A stretch of DNA of 21,703 bases, taken from a virus. The notes under the pieces were generated by a model, which made no database searches, was not told the DNA's origin, and saw nothing but the letters and a program-made list of their open reading frames with translations. The DNA lies in IMG/VR virus record IMGVR_UViG_3300036900_000394, positions 1 through 21,703 of that record; one strand, written 5' to 3'. Both the position numbers and the translations under genes were made by a program. Below are positions 1-7,267 of this stretch, piece after piece. How positions within the stretch are numbered: the first letter of the stretch is position 1; each line of letters begins with the position of its first letter.

Positions 1-1959
1 ACCTCCTGCGCCTGGGGCGCCGATATTCGCGGCTGAGCCCATCATGACCTGCTGCCCCGGCGGTGGCAACGCGCCGGCGCCGTTCGGCGCGGTGGCGAGT
101 GCGGCGAGGTCCGGGACCCCTCCTGCACCTGCCGCGCCGCCCTCGAAGACACCCGGAGCCGGGGTCTGCATGCCGTTCGGCCCCGCGCCTGGTTGTCCGG
201 GTAGGGTGCCCTTGGCAGCCAGCGCCTGGGCCTGTGATGCAGCGCCCAGGATGTCTCCTCGTCCTGCAAACTGGAACACCTGCTGGTCGAGCCACTTCTG
301 GTACTCATCGCTCTGGCGGATGCGGTCGCGCGCCTTGCTGCGGCGGATTTCGTCCGGATTGTTGCCGAGGTACTCGATCGCCTCGTCGCTACCCCACGTG
401 CCGGCCTGCAGCCGCTCATGTGCGTAGCGGGCCTTGATCAGGTCGTCGGTCGGCAGCTCCTGCTGCACCTCCCAGCGCACCTTGACCGGGCGCGCGAAGT
501 CGTCCGGACCCAGGCCGATGTAGCCGCTGCCGCTCCTGGAGTCCGAGCCGGTGTAGCCGACCCAGATCTTCTCTTTGACCTTGTTCTGCGCCAGGTCCCA
601 GAGTTTTTCCGACTGGCGCTCGAGCAGCGCCTGGATGTTGTTGACGATGGGTCCGACGCGGGTCCGCGAGTAGCTCAGCACCTGGCTGATGGCGAAGCCG
701 GCACCCTCCATGCCGCTGAGCGTGGTCACGCGCGGCGACTCGAGCTCGCGGATGGCGTTGTCGATCAGCTGCATGTGCTTTTCGAGCGTGGCCGCGTCGG
801 GGTACTGGATGCGCGCGAGCTGGCGACCAGGGCCCAGGTTGATCACCTCGCCGGGCAGCGGGCCAGGATCGCGATCCCGCGGCTTGCCGTCGTCGCCAAT
901 GACCGGCGCCGCGGTCGAGTCGCCGTACGTCACCAGCGGCGACAGCAGGTCGCGCGCGACGTACTGGGCGTGCATCGCCCTGAGGTACTGGCGGTACTGC
1001 ACCAGCCAGAGCTTCGTCTGCGAGACGCCCCAGCCCACCTTGCGGTTGCGCCAGTGGTTCATCCACAACCCCGGTGCGAAGTCGTAGGGGATGAAGCCGT
1101 AGTTGTGCTTGAACTGCTTCACGATCGCGCCGGTCGGCTCGGACTTGTAGTTGGTGCCGGTCACCGCCCACGACGCCCAGGTCTCGTCCCAGTGCTCGAT
1201 CATGGTGACGCTGGTCGGCAGGATCGGCCGACCAGAGGCGCCGTACGCATTGCTGGCCTGCGACTGACCCATCTCCTCGGGCACGATGTTGCCGTCGCCG
1301 TCGACGCTGAGGCGGTAGCGGCGGAACGTGGTGCGCACCGGGCGGTCGGTGACCTCGAGCACCTCGGCGATCCTGCCGCCCATGTAGTCGGGGTACACCG
1401 CGCGGGCGTCGCAGAACTCCCAGGCGAACGGCGGGCCGCACGCCTTCTTTACGTCCTCGGTGGCCTTGTCGTAGTGGGCCCACGCCTCGGCACTTTCGCC
1501 TGGGTTGGGCACCGGGTAGGCGTAGCGCTTGTCCCAGGCGTCGGGCAGGAACAGGATCTTGGCCCACGCGCCGCCGTCGTTGAGCGCCGCGTCGGTCACA
1601 AAGGTCATCGTGTCCGCGCCAGGCGTCCTCGAGCCGCAGGACCAGAGCGTCTCTTCGGTCCAGTGCTCGCGCTGGGAGGCCGCCGTCTGCGCCGTGTCGC
1701 TTTCACCGCCGTCCAGGTGCAGCTTGGGCCGCTCGAGGGTGAGCATCGCCGTCTGCTGGAAGGCTTCCTCGCTCACGTCCGGGTCGCGAGGGTCGACGTT
1801 GACGAGGGTGTACTTCTCGTCGGCGCCCATCATGGCCGGGATGCGCATCTCGCGCTGGGCGCGCATGGTGTCGATCTGGACATCGTCGCGACGGTAGCGG
1901 TCATACATCTCCGTCTGGAGTTCGGAGAGGTACGACGCGCTGGGCGGACGATCAGCCAC
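1..1959 (-). CDS. Phage portal-like protein (partial, runs off the left edge)
   Basis: Reading leftward from a GTG at 1959, the frame stays open for 653 codons to the window edge, so the C-terminus is missing. The protein starts MADRPPSASYLSELQ. It has an acidic, Trp-rich middle (HWRNRKVGWGVSQTKLW, LPGEVINLGPGRQ) and then a helical segment with ESPRVTTLSGMEGAGFAISQ, the portal-like 'clip and stem' pattern. The tail is rich in Gly, Ala, Pro and Gln. Portals form the dodecameric DNA channel at the capsid vertex and dock the terminase. Placement downstream of the terminase genes supports the call, although a two-gene cassette separates them. GTG is the only usable start after an in-frame TGA; its Shine-Dalgarno sequence is weak. 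The long open frames on the other strand and in the neighbouring minus frame here are compositional shadows. The portal call rests on motif pattern and context, not on a search. Confidence 0.72.
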   Translation of the reverse strand, partial: MADRPPSASYLSELQTEMYDRYRRDDVQIDTMRAQREMRIPAMMGADEKYTLVNVDPRDPDVSEEAFQQTAMLTLERPKLHLDGGESDTAQTAASQREHWTEETLWSCGSRTPGADTMTFVTDAALNDGGAWAKILFLPDAWDKRYAYPVPNPGESAEAWAHYDKATEDVKKACGPPFAWEFCDARAVYPDYMGGRIAEVLEVTDRPVRTTFRRYRLSVDGDGNIVPEEMGQSQASNAYGASGRPILPTSVTMIEHWDETWASWAVTGTNYKSEPTGAIVKQFKHNYGFIPYDFAPGLWMNHWRNRKVGWGVSQTKLWLVQYRQYLRAMHAQYVARDLLSPLVTYGDSTAAPVIGDDGKPRDRDPGPLPGEVINLGPGRQLARIQYPDAATLEKHMQLIDNAIRELESPRVTTLSGMEGAGFAISQVLSYSRTRVGPIVNNIQALLERQSEKLWDLAQNKVKEKIWVGYTGSDSRSGSGYIGLGPDDFARPVKVRWEVQQELPTDDLIKARYAHERLQAGTWGSDEAIEYLGNNPDEIRRSKARDRIRQSDEYQKWLDQQVFQFAGRGDILGAASQAQALAAKGTLPGQPGAGPNGMQTPAPGVFEGGAAGAGGVPDLAALATAPNGAGALPPPGQQVMMGSAANIGAPGAGG

Positions 1960-1985
1960 GACTCTGGGGCCGAAGTGTAACGCGA

Positions 1986-2010
1986 TGTTTCACGCCGAAT
2001 GTTTCACGCC
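1986..2010. repeat. Two direct copies of TGTTTCACGCC (parS half-site-like)
   Basis: TGTTTCACGCC occurs at 1986-1996 and again at 2000-2010, a 14-bp period, in the 61-bp gap between the stop of the ParB-domain gene and the portal start. TGTTTCAC is exactly one half of the classical chromosomal parS palindrome (TGTTTCACGTGAAACA). The second half is absent in both copies, so neither is a complete parS. The position next to a ParB-domain gene makes an operator or binding role possible, but this is inference. Confidence 0.4.
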
Positions 2011-2020
2011 GGCCGCGGGG

Positions 2021-3535
2021 CTATTTCATTTCGGCAGCGTACTTCCGCGGCTCAAGCACGTCGCGCTGCAGATAGCGCATGTGGAACACGTCGGCGACGT
2101 GCAGCGGTTGGTGATCTGGAGAGCCGGGGTATTCACGTTTGGGCTCATACAAGTTGCTCTTGTGGTAGACCCTCGCTCCCACCAGCTGGGCCTGATGTTC
2201 GAGATCGGCGACCCACGACAGTGGTGGATGCCACGCAGGCGTTTCGCTCGAAGCTGACGCACCACCAATTGCCAACCAGTCAAAGTGCTCCAGGTGCTCG
2301 AACTGGAGGGGCTCGAGCAGGGGCTCAATACTCAGCCACCGTACGCTCGCTTTGACCTTGGCGAAAGCGTCCTCTGCCAACTTGACGCGGGCCTGCGCGT
2401 CCACGGTCGTGCCCACCCAGGCGTTGTCGGGAAACTCGAACTCAGCCAGCCGTTGTGGGAACTTCGTCAGAAACAAGAAGTTCCACTGAGGGTTGTCGCG
2501 GACGACCTCGAGTACCCCATTGATCCACTCCTGCGGCACCCACCGTCCAAAGAGGTCGGCCATGCTGCACGTGAACACATTGCGGTACCCGATCTGCGTG
2601 GAGGCCTCCGACGGAACACGGGTGTTTTTCGGCGCACTCAATCTCTCAGGCAGAAACGTTGGCTCGAAGCCTTGTGGATAGGCAGCAATGCGTCCACGAC
2701 CGAGCGCAAGGTCGCGAGCGTAGCAGTACGAGCAATCGTGTTTGCATCCGGTGACTGGATTCCACGACCACTGCGCCCACTCGATCTTCGTCGTCGACTG
2801 CTCATTGAATTTGATGTCAGTTGACCGCGGGCGCTCCAATTGACTGCGCTGTTCGGCAGCCGACATCGCTCGCCAGGCAGAGAGGGTCAGCAGCGGGTAA
2901 GCGTCATTCTGCGCGGGTGCTGCCTCGGGCTTTGTCAGCAGTCCCCATGCTTGAGCCATGCGATGGGCGGCGTCGACGCTCTTGCCGTTCAGTTCGGAGC
3001 GCAGGTCCTCCGCCATCTCTGCGCCACCACGGGCCTCGAGTCCGTCGATTGCCTGAACGACATCGGCACCCTTCTCCATCGTGCGCGACTTCCGACCGAC
3101 TCTGTCCGCGGCGAACTCACTCGCTTCGCCCTTCCTCGCTTCCCGCAAATTTGCGGGAAGCGAGTTATTTAGGGTCGCCTGGCGCTGTCGCGCGAACCAG
3201 CTCTCCACTTCGCGCCACACCATGTACTCACGCACGGTCTGCTCTTCCGTTTTGACCCGTTGGCGGTTGTGTTCAAGCAACGCCCTGAGAATTTCGTTCT
3301 CGTCATCGCTCCAGAATTCGATGACCGGTACTTGCTCTAGCCCTACGCGTCTGGCCGCATGCCAGCGGCGGTGACCCGAAACGATCAGTCCATCACGGGT
3401 GACGACTAATGGATCCATCACACCGTGCGCTCGAACGCTAGCGATCAGACCGTCATCCGCCTTATCGCCGTAGATTGCCTGGTTTTTGGGATGGGGTCGC
3501 AATGCGGATACGTTGCGCAATTCGAGTTCAGTCAT
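2021..3535 (-). CDS. ParB-like domain fused to a three-Cys-motif (Gp37/Gp68, DUF5131-type) protein
   Basis: The product has 504 residues. Residues 1-75 are a ParB/sulfiredoxin-type N-domain: RPHPKN near 13, then VSGHRRWHAA at 52-61. Residues 80-200 continue as in ParB-like phage proteins, with an HTH-like stretch RVGRKSRTMEKG near 145. From about 245 the protein becomes a Gp37/Gp68 (DUF5131) domain with the hallmark WNPVTGC and a CxxxCxxC cluster at C264, C268 and C271, spaced as in radical-SAM iron-sulfur sites. Family members of this second domain occur next to a partner protein, and that gene lies directly upstream here. I chose the ATG at 3535 because it overlaps the upstream stop (ATGACTGA, 8 bases) and is where ParB similarity begins; a longer frame exists to 3616. 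By eye the gene is less GC-rich than the phage around it. Chemistry and substrate are unknown; nucleic-acid modification is a plausible inference only. Confidence 0.85.
   Translation of the reverse strand: MTELELRNVSALRPHPKNQAIYGDKADDGLIASVRAHGVMDPLVVTRDGLIVSGHRRWHAARRVGLEQVPVIEFWSDDENEILRALLEHNRQRVKTEEQTVREYMVWREVESWFARQRQATLNNSLPANLREARKGEASEFAADRVGRKSRTMEKGADVVQAIDGLEARGGAEMAEDLRSELNGKSVDAAHRMAQAWGLLTKPEAAPAQNDAYPLLTLSAWRAMSAAEQRSQLERPRSTDIKFNEQSTTKIEWAQWSWNPVTGCKHDCSYCYARDLALGRGRIAAYPQGFEPTFLPERLSAPKNTRVPSEASTQIGYRNVFTCSMADLFGRWVPQEWINGVLEVVRDNPQWNFLFLTKFPQRLAEFEFPDNAWVGTTVDAQARVKLAEDAFAKVKASVRWLSIEPLLEPLQFEHLEHFDWLAIGGASASSETPAWHPPLSWVADLEHQAQLVGARVYHKSNLYEPKREYPGSPDHQPLHVADVFHMRYLQRDVLEPRKYAAEMK
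3135..3164. repeat. Perfect 30-bp palindrome inside the ParB-fusion coding sequence
   Basis: CTCGCTTCCCGCAAA (3135-3149) is followed at once by its exact reverse complement (3150-3164), centred on AATT. Symmetry stops at both ends (C outside on the left, T on the right). On the coding strand it encodes about residues 124-133 (SLPANLREA) of the ParB-like linker, so it adds no insertion or frameshift. It could form a long hairpin in RNA or a cruciform in DNA, or be a dimer-binding site. Chance occurrence of 15 consecutive matched pairs at a given position is about one in 4^15. Confidence 0.9.
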
Positions 3536-4448
3536 CGAACAGTCCTCGCTGCAGGCGACGTTGCCTTTCGGCCTTCGTGCTCTGCAATCTGTCCAGCCGT
3601 TCCATGCCAGTCTCACTGTCCAGCGCGACGAATCCCCGCTCTTTTAGAACTCGCATGGACGGGTTATTTGTGCCGTACAACCACGTCCACTGGTAGTTGC
3701 CCCGTAACTGTGCGAGTTGCCACGTCGTCTTCTTGAATCCCGCCCGAATCTCCTGGATCGTCGCCTGCGCGTCCCGACGCCAGGGCCACTTACTCATAGT
3801 TCCCGGAAGGTGCAAAGCGATGTCGACCATCTTGAGTTCGGGGCGCCGTGCGACACTGCGGATTGCTGGGTCGTCGAACACCCTGTTCAAATCCACAATC
3901 ATCAACCCGGGCGTCCACGGGCGGACGTTGTCCTCAATCCAGGGCTCCGCGCGCTGACTGACCGAACCTTCCAGCAAGTCAATGCGCTGCGGATTGACGT
4001 GCAACTGTCGAACCACGGTTGCGAGGTGCCCCTCCAGTTGTTGGATTACGTCCGGGTTCTGCTCGACCAGGGCGAGCTGGTACGGCAACCGATAACGCAC
4101 TACAGCGTCCAGCAGCTGAAGTGGACTCCCGACGACGAGCTGTATGAGTCCGTGGTCAAGCGGGCAGGGATAGACGCCACTGCCTGCAGACAAATCCATG
4201 CCGCGGAAGTCCAGGGCCGGCTTGCCCACACGATGCCTGCCGCGATTGATATTGGCGCTGATTGACGTCACGACGTCGATGATCCGGAACAACTCCCAGA
4301 GCTTTTGCGGCGTCGCGTCCGACCTACCCACGACCAACCGTCCATTCTTCTTCGGGATTGGCATAGGGGTGAGGGGATCGATTCCGAGGCGGATCAAGAG
4401 CTCGTAAAAGAGCGCCGCAACCCGGCTGCTGCTAGGCTCAGAGGGCAT
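3528..4448 (-). CDS. tcmP: Three-Cys-motif partner (TcmP-like), methyltransferase-like protein
   Basis: The product has 306 residues from the ATG at 4448, which has AAGGAG 10 bases upstream. An ATG at 4457 lies only one base from that site and is less likely. DLSAGSG at about residues 85-91 resembles the glycine-rich motif I of SAM-dependent methyltransferases, and LALVEQNPDV about 40 residues later fits the acidic end of the second strand. MIVDLNRVFDD and MVDIALHLPGT follow as in TcmP proteins, and a basic C-terminal tail ends LFDD. TcmP proteins are known mainly as genomic partners of three-Cys-motif proteins. Here the stop overlaps the ParB/three-Cys start by 8 bases, so the two are probably translationally coupled. 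Methyl transfer is inferred from the motif only; no target-recognition domain is visible. Confidence 0.7.
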   Translation of the reverse strand: MPSEPSSSRVAALFYELLIRLGIDPLTPMPIPKKNGRLVVGRSDATPQKLWELFRIIDVVTSISANINRGRHRVGKPALDFRGMDLSAGSGVYPCPLDHGLIQLVVGSPLQLLDAVVRYRLPYQLALVEQNPDVIQQLEGHLATVVRQLHVNPQRIDLLEGSVSQRAEPWIEDNVRPWTPGLMIVDLNRVFDDPAIRSVARRPELKMVDIALHLPGTMSKWPWRRDAQATIQEIRAGFKKTTWQLAQLRGNYQWTWLYGTNNPSMRVLKERGFVALDSETGMERLDRLQSTKAERQRRLQRGLFDD

Positions 4449-4471
4449 CGAGGGCATACTCCTTGGTGTCA

Positions 4472-4502
4472 GGCCGCCGGCTGCGGGCGCAGCGCGGCGG
4501 CC
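4472..4502 (-). other. Strong GC-rich stem-loop ahead of the TcmP gene
   Basis: GGCCGCC at one end pairs with GGCGGCC at the other, and an inner CTGCG/CGCAG stem closes a short loop. The element lies between the terminase stop (4539) and the Shine-Dalgarno of the TcmP-like gene. No T-tract follows in either direction, so a simple intrinsic terminator is unlikely. An attenuator, an RNA processing site or a cassette boundary are all possible. Confidence 0.45.
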
Positions 4503-4538
4503 AGTAATTTTATGCGGCCCCACGCTGCTCGTGGCCGT

Positions 4539-5957
4539 CTACCGGCTAAACGCATAGCTGCTCCTGGTCGTCTGGGTCTCGGTACTCGCCGCGGCCCACG
4601 CCAGTGCCAACGCGATCACCGTGTCGTCGTGCTGACCCGACGGCGCGCCGTACCTGAGCATGCCTGACGGCAGCCGCTCCACCTCGTACGACTGCAGCTC
4701 GCCGGTCTGCACCGTGTCGTCCAGCAGCGCCAGGTCGCCGTTCTCGATTGCCACGCTCAGGCCCTGCACCACCGCGGCCTTGGTCGCGTTCGTCGACCAC
4801 CACGGCTGCACCGGCAGCGGGCGGCGGTTGTCGCCGTACATGCGGCCGTAGCCCTGCTGCAAGCGCTCGACGAGCGGTTGGCCCAGGGCGTTGGCCTCGG
4901 CCAGGACGACACGCGGCTGGTACAGGTCCGCCCAGCGATGGAGCCGCTCGGTCTGGAACTCGAAGTCAATCTGGGTGAAGCGGTCCATGGCCACCTGCTG
5001 GTAGGTGCTGGCGTCGACGACGCTGAACACCGTGAAGTCGTTCGAGCGGGCCCAGTCGCAGCCGATGACGTACGTGTGGCCGCGCTGCGGCGGCTGTGGC
5101 TCCAGGCGCGCCACGGCCTGCACGCCGCGGAAGACGCCGGAACCCTCGACCTCCAGGAACTGGGCCAGGAACTCCTGGGCGTAGATCCGCTCCGGCAGGG
5201 CGCGCCGCGCCGCCTCGAGCTCAGCGGGCTTGATGTACGGCGATGCGGATGACGGCATCTGCCACGAGCGCCACTCGGGCTCCAGCTCATCCTGGCCGAG
5301 CTGATACAGGCGGTGAAAGAAATTCAGGCCCTTGGGCGTCGACAGGAACCACGCGCCGCCCTCGAGCACGCTCAGCGTCGGGCGCAGGCTGGCCTGCCAC
5401 ACGTCCTCCAGGTTGCGCACCATGGCCGCCTCGTCGACGACGATCAGTCCGTAGCGCCGCCCGCGGCCGGCGTCCTCGTCGTCGAGCGACCAGCAGTCGA
5501 CGCTGCCGCCGCCGCGCAGGTCGAGGACGTGCTGCTGCTCGGATTTGCCGTTGGTCACCGGCTCGAGCGCGAGGCGCAGCGCGCGCCAGACCTGCTCGAG
5601 ATACTTGTAGGTCGGCGCGAACCAGGCGGTCGGCTGGCCCTCGGCCGCGGCGCGCGCGAGGCGGTCGATGCCGAGCGTGGTCTTGCCGATCTGGCGGCCG
5701 CAGGCGGCGACATTAAAGCGGCGCGCCTCACCGATCATCGTTTGCTGCGCCGCGTGCGGCGTCGGCAGAGCCAGCTGGGAGTTCGTCGGGACTTGGGTCG
5801 ATGGGGCGGAATCCTGCGAGAAGTCGAATGAGCGTGTCCCGCTCGGTCCCCAGTAGCGCGGCAACGTCTCCGGCGGATTGCCCCTGAACGTAGGCAGCGG
5901 AGGCGGTCGCTTGAAGCTGAGCGCGAATCGTCGTGATGTGCTCGGCGACGAGGTCAA
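4539..5957 (-). CDS. terL: Terminase large subunit (ATPase/nuclease packaging motor)
   Basis: The product has 472 residues from a TTG at 5957. It shows the adenine-binding Q-motif region PHAAQQ (about 68-72), Walker A GRQIGKTT (87-94), Walker B LIVVDEA (D175, E176) and the coupling motif STPKG. The C-terminal RNase-H-like nuclease has GCDWARSNDF, LAEANALGQ and HDDTVIALA carrying its acidic residues. It cuts and pumps concatemeric DNA into the prohead. The start is uncertain. The first ATG is at 5738 (ATGATCGGTGA overlapping the upstream stop), but that would remove the Q-motif. The TTG at 5957 has GGAGG nine bases upstream but overlaps the small-subunit gene by 230 bases. The enzyme call is firm; the start is not. 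Confidence 0.92.
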   Translation of the reverse strand: MTSSPSTSRRFALSFKRPPPLPTFRGNPPETLPRYWGPSGTRSFDFSQDSAPSTQVPTNSQLALPTPHAAQQTMIGEARRFNVAACGRQIGKTTLGIDRLARAAAEGQPTAWFAPTYKYLEQVWRALRLALEPVTNGKSEQQHVLDLRGGGSVDCWSLDDEDAGRGRRYGLIVVDEAAMVRNLEDVWQASLRPTLSVLEGGAWFLSTPKGLNFFHRLYQLGQDELEPEWRSWQMPSSASPYIKPAELEAARRALPERIYAQEFLAQFLEVEGSGVFRGVQAVARLEPQPPQRGHTYVIGCDWARSNDFTVFSVVDASTYQQVAMDRFTQIDFEFQTERLHRWADLYQPRVVLAEANALGQPLVERLQQGYGRMYGDNRRPLPVQPWWSTNATKAAVVQGLSVAIENGDLALLDDTVQTGELQSYEVERLPSGMLRYGAPSGQHDDTVIALALAWAAASTETQTTRSSYAFSR

Positions 5958-6156
5958 AGATCATCGCCTCCAGCACTTCGGGACTGCGCTCGCGCGTTGT
6001 CCGAACCGTCCGAACCTCTTCGGATTGGAGCCACTCGGAGACGGTCTGCTTGCGGAGTCCGAAACGTTGCGCGACCTGAGCAACAGTCGCCCCGGCAATG
6101 ATCGCGGCGACCACCTGGGCGCGCAGCTCGGGCGAGTGAGGCACACCGCGCGGCAT
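5728..6156 (-). CDS. terS: Terminase small subunit-like HTH protein
   Basis: The product has 142 residues. Its N-terminal part (about 8-45) is a helix-turn-helix of the Hin/transposase-like kind: RAQVVAAIIAGATVAQV, then FGLRKQTVSEWL. A helical middle (about 55-110) could be the oligomerisation core, and the tail is acidic and Ala-rich. Small terminase subunits bind the packaging site and hand DNA to the large subunit. The gene sits directly upstream of the large subunit and starts with the ATG that abuts the preceding stop (TGAATG). The role is inferred from fold pattern and position; a general DNA-binding regulator is the alternative. Confidence 0.7.
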   Translation of the reverse strand: MPRGVPHSPELRAQVVAAIIAGATVAQVAQRFGLRKQTVSEWLQSEEVRTVRTTRERSPEVLEAMIFDLVAEHITTIRAQLQATASAAYVQGQSAGDVAALLGTERDTLIRLLAGFRPIDPSPDELPAGSADAARGAANDDR

Positions 6157-6360
6157 TCACGCCTCCTCGTCCACAACGCGAGCACGCAGCGCGGCGGCCG
6201 CGTCCTCGGCATCGCGCTCTCCTGATGCAAGCCAGTCGAGCATGTTGACCTGACCCGCGAGGAAGCCGTTGACGAACTCGTCGCTCGAATCGCTGAGGTC
6301 GACGCCAAGCGGCTCCTTTTTCGCTCGCTGACGCAGCAGCGGCCACCGCAGGTCAGCCAT
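6157..6360 (-). CDS. Small hypothetical protein, 67 aa
   Basis: The product starts MADLRWPLLRQRAK and has an acidic, Ala-rich C-terminus ending VVDEEA; no recognised domain. The ATG at 6360 overlaps the upstream stop by 8 bases (ATGGCTGA). A GTG at 6366 would add two residues. Its stop directly abuts the small-terminase start. The position suggests a packaging or head-assembly accessory role, but nothing in the sequence proves it. Confidence 0.6.
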   Translation of the reverse strand: MADLRWPLLRQRAKKEPLGVDLSDSSDEFVNGFLAGQVNMLDWLASGERDAEDAAAALRARVVDEEA

Positions 6361-6589
6361 GGACACGGCTGGGCGCCAGAACGCGCCGATGGCGCCAGAT
6401 TTCGCGCATCAATTTCGAGCGATCTTCGCGCACCATGCCGCGATCGAAACGCACCTGGTCGGAGCGGGTGTACTGGCCCGCGGCCTCGAAGGCGTCGGCG
6501 AGGTGATCGAGCCGCACCATCTCGACGGCCAGGGCGTGGCAGCGTTCGCGGGCCGCAAGGTACCAGTCGGCGCTGAGCGTGGTCGTCAT
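6353..6589 (-). CDS. Hypothetical helical protein, 78 aa
   Basis: The product is predicted to be all-helical by eye (ARERCHALAVEMVRLDHLAD, then FDRGMVREDRSKLMREIWR), with many charged residues and no cysteine pair or membrane segment. The start overlaps the replication-protein stop as ATGA and the end overlaps the next start by 8 bases, so it belongs to the same transcript. No function recognised. Confidence 0.62.
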   Translation of the reverse strand: MTTTLSADWYLAARERCHALAVEMVRLDHLADAFEAAGQYTRSDQVRFDRGMVREDRSKLMREIWRHRRVLAPSRVHG

Positions 6590-7254
6590 GCTTCGGCTTC
6601 GGTTGGTGCCTTGGCCTTCGGGCAGTACGCCCAGTGCTCAGAGCCGGTTCTGGCGAAGTCTGGGCAGCATGCTGGCTCTCGTGGTGGCTCGGCTTTGGCA
6701 CTTCGCACTCGTGGCTTCGTCCCGTTCGTACTCAAATCGGGCGCCCCATTGGGGGGCGCGTCACCCCCTGCCTCGGCTGGGCCGAGGATAGGGGGCAGGG
6801 GGTACGAGCTACGAGAAGACGAAGAAGACGAAGAAGACGAAGAAGACGAAGCTACGAGACGGGCCGGGGGAGCACCTAGGTCCGGCTCCGGGTCCGGCTC
6901 CGGGGTTAACTCAGGTCCGGCTTCGTACCCCTCCGGTGCGGGTATCACCGACGCGTCTTCGCGCGGGTGGGGATGCTGGTGCTTGCGCCAGTTCTGGACC
7001 TGGATACACCGCTCACCACCGGATTGGTAGCGCTGAATGAACCCACGGTCCGCCAGCTGGTCGAGCGCCTTGTCGACGTTCACGTGGTCGTATGCCAGCA
7101 GCTCCGCCTTGAGCTTTTTCGGACGGTCCAGAAGACGGCCGTCGCGATCAGCTACGGTCCACAGTCCGGCGAAGAGCAGCCGGACCACGGGCTGCAACTC
7201 ACCGAGTGAATCGTTCGTGAAGAAGCCCGGCCGGATACTCCGTGTGCGCGCCAC
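6586..7254 (-). CDS. Phage replisome organizer-like protein with a Ser/Glu/Pro-rich tail
   Basis: The product has 222 residues from a GTG at 7254. Residues 1-90 match the N-terminal winged-helix domain of phage replication organizers: ARTRSIRPGFFTND, LLFAGLWTVADRDGRLLDRP, then FIQRYQ and IQVQNWRKHQHPHPR. Such proteins bind the phage origin and load helicase. After about residue 95 the chain becomes low-complexity: PEPDPEPD repeats, a run of 12 serines and a Pro/Gly stretch. It ends in a small Cys/His segment (ACCPDFARTGSEHWAYC) that may bind zinc. The low-complexity part is encoded by tandem repeats and flanked by hairpins. A frame extends upstream to 7512, but that part overlaps the neighbouring gene and has shadow composition. 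The ATGA overlap with the next gene places it in the early operon. Confidence 0.78.
   Translation of the reverse strand: MARTRSIRPGFFTNDSLGELQPVVRLLFAGLWTVADRDGRLLDRPKKLKAELLAYDHVNVDKALDQLADRGFIQRYQSGGERCIQVQNWRKHQHPHPREDASVIPAPEGYEAGPELTPEPDPEPDLGAPPARLVASSSSSSSSSSSSRSSYPLPPILGPAEAGGDAPPNGAPDLSTNGTKPRVRSAKAEPPREPACCPDFARTGSEHWAYCPKAKAPTEAEA
6741..6802. repeat. Adjacent inverted repeats within the replication gene
   Basis: GCGCCCC (6741-6747) is mirrored by GGGGCGC (6753-6759). CCCCCTGCC (6764-6772) is mirrored by GGCAGGGGG (6794-6802), with an inner CCTCGGC/GCCGAGG hairpin. Two strong stem-loops within 62 bases, next to tandem repeats and inside a replication gene, resemble the layout of a phage origin, though GC-rich coding DNA can produce hairpins by chance. 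Confidence 0.5.
6808..6859. repeat. Four tandem 9-bp repeats flanked by direct repeats
   Basis: GAAGACGAA is repeated four times without error (6815-6850). The array is flanked by GCTACGAGA on both sides (6808-6816 and 6851-6859). On the coding strand it encodes the poly-Ser run. Just beyond, TCCGGCTCCGGG is repeated twice (about 6881-6904) and encodes the PEPD repeats. The array may act as iterons for the protein it encodes, as in lambda O, or may be only a slippage-prone linker. Confidence 0.75.
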
Positions 7255-7267
7255 CTGCGTTCTCGCC

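Noticed and set aside
416-1567. Minus-strand open frame of 383 codons
   Set aside because: Arg/Gly-rich out-of-phase reading of the portal gene; the correct frame is open from 1959 to the window edge.
418-1980. Long plus-strand open frame (520 codons)
   Set aside because: Val/Leu/Arg/His-heavy shadow of the portal-like gene on the other strand; no domain pattern. The minus-strand frame has normal protein composition.
1986-2010. Complete parS site
   Set aside because: Only half of the 16-bp palindrome is present in each copy.
4472-4502. Intrinsic terminator between terminase and TcmP
   Set aside because: Strong stem but no T-run on either side; kept only as an unassigned stem-loop.
6815-6850. 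Possible CRISPR-like array
   Set aside because: The repeats are 9 bp and directly abut with no spacers; this is a tandem repeat encoding poly-Ser.
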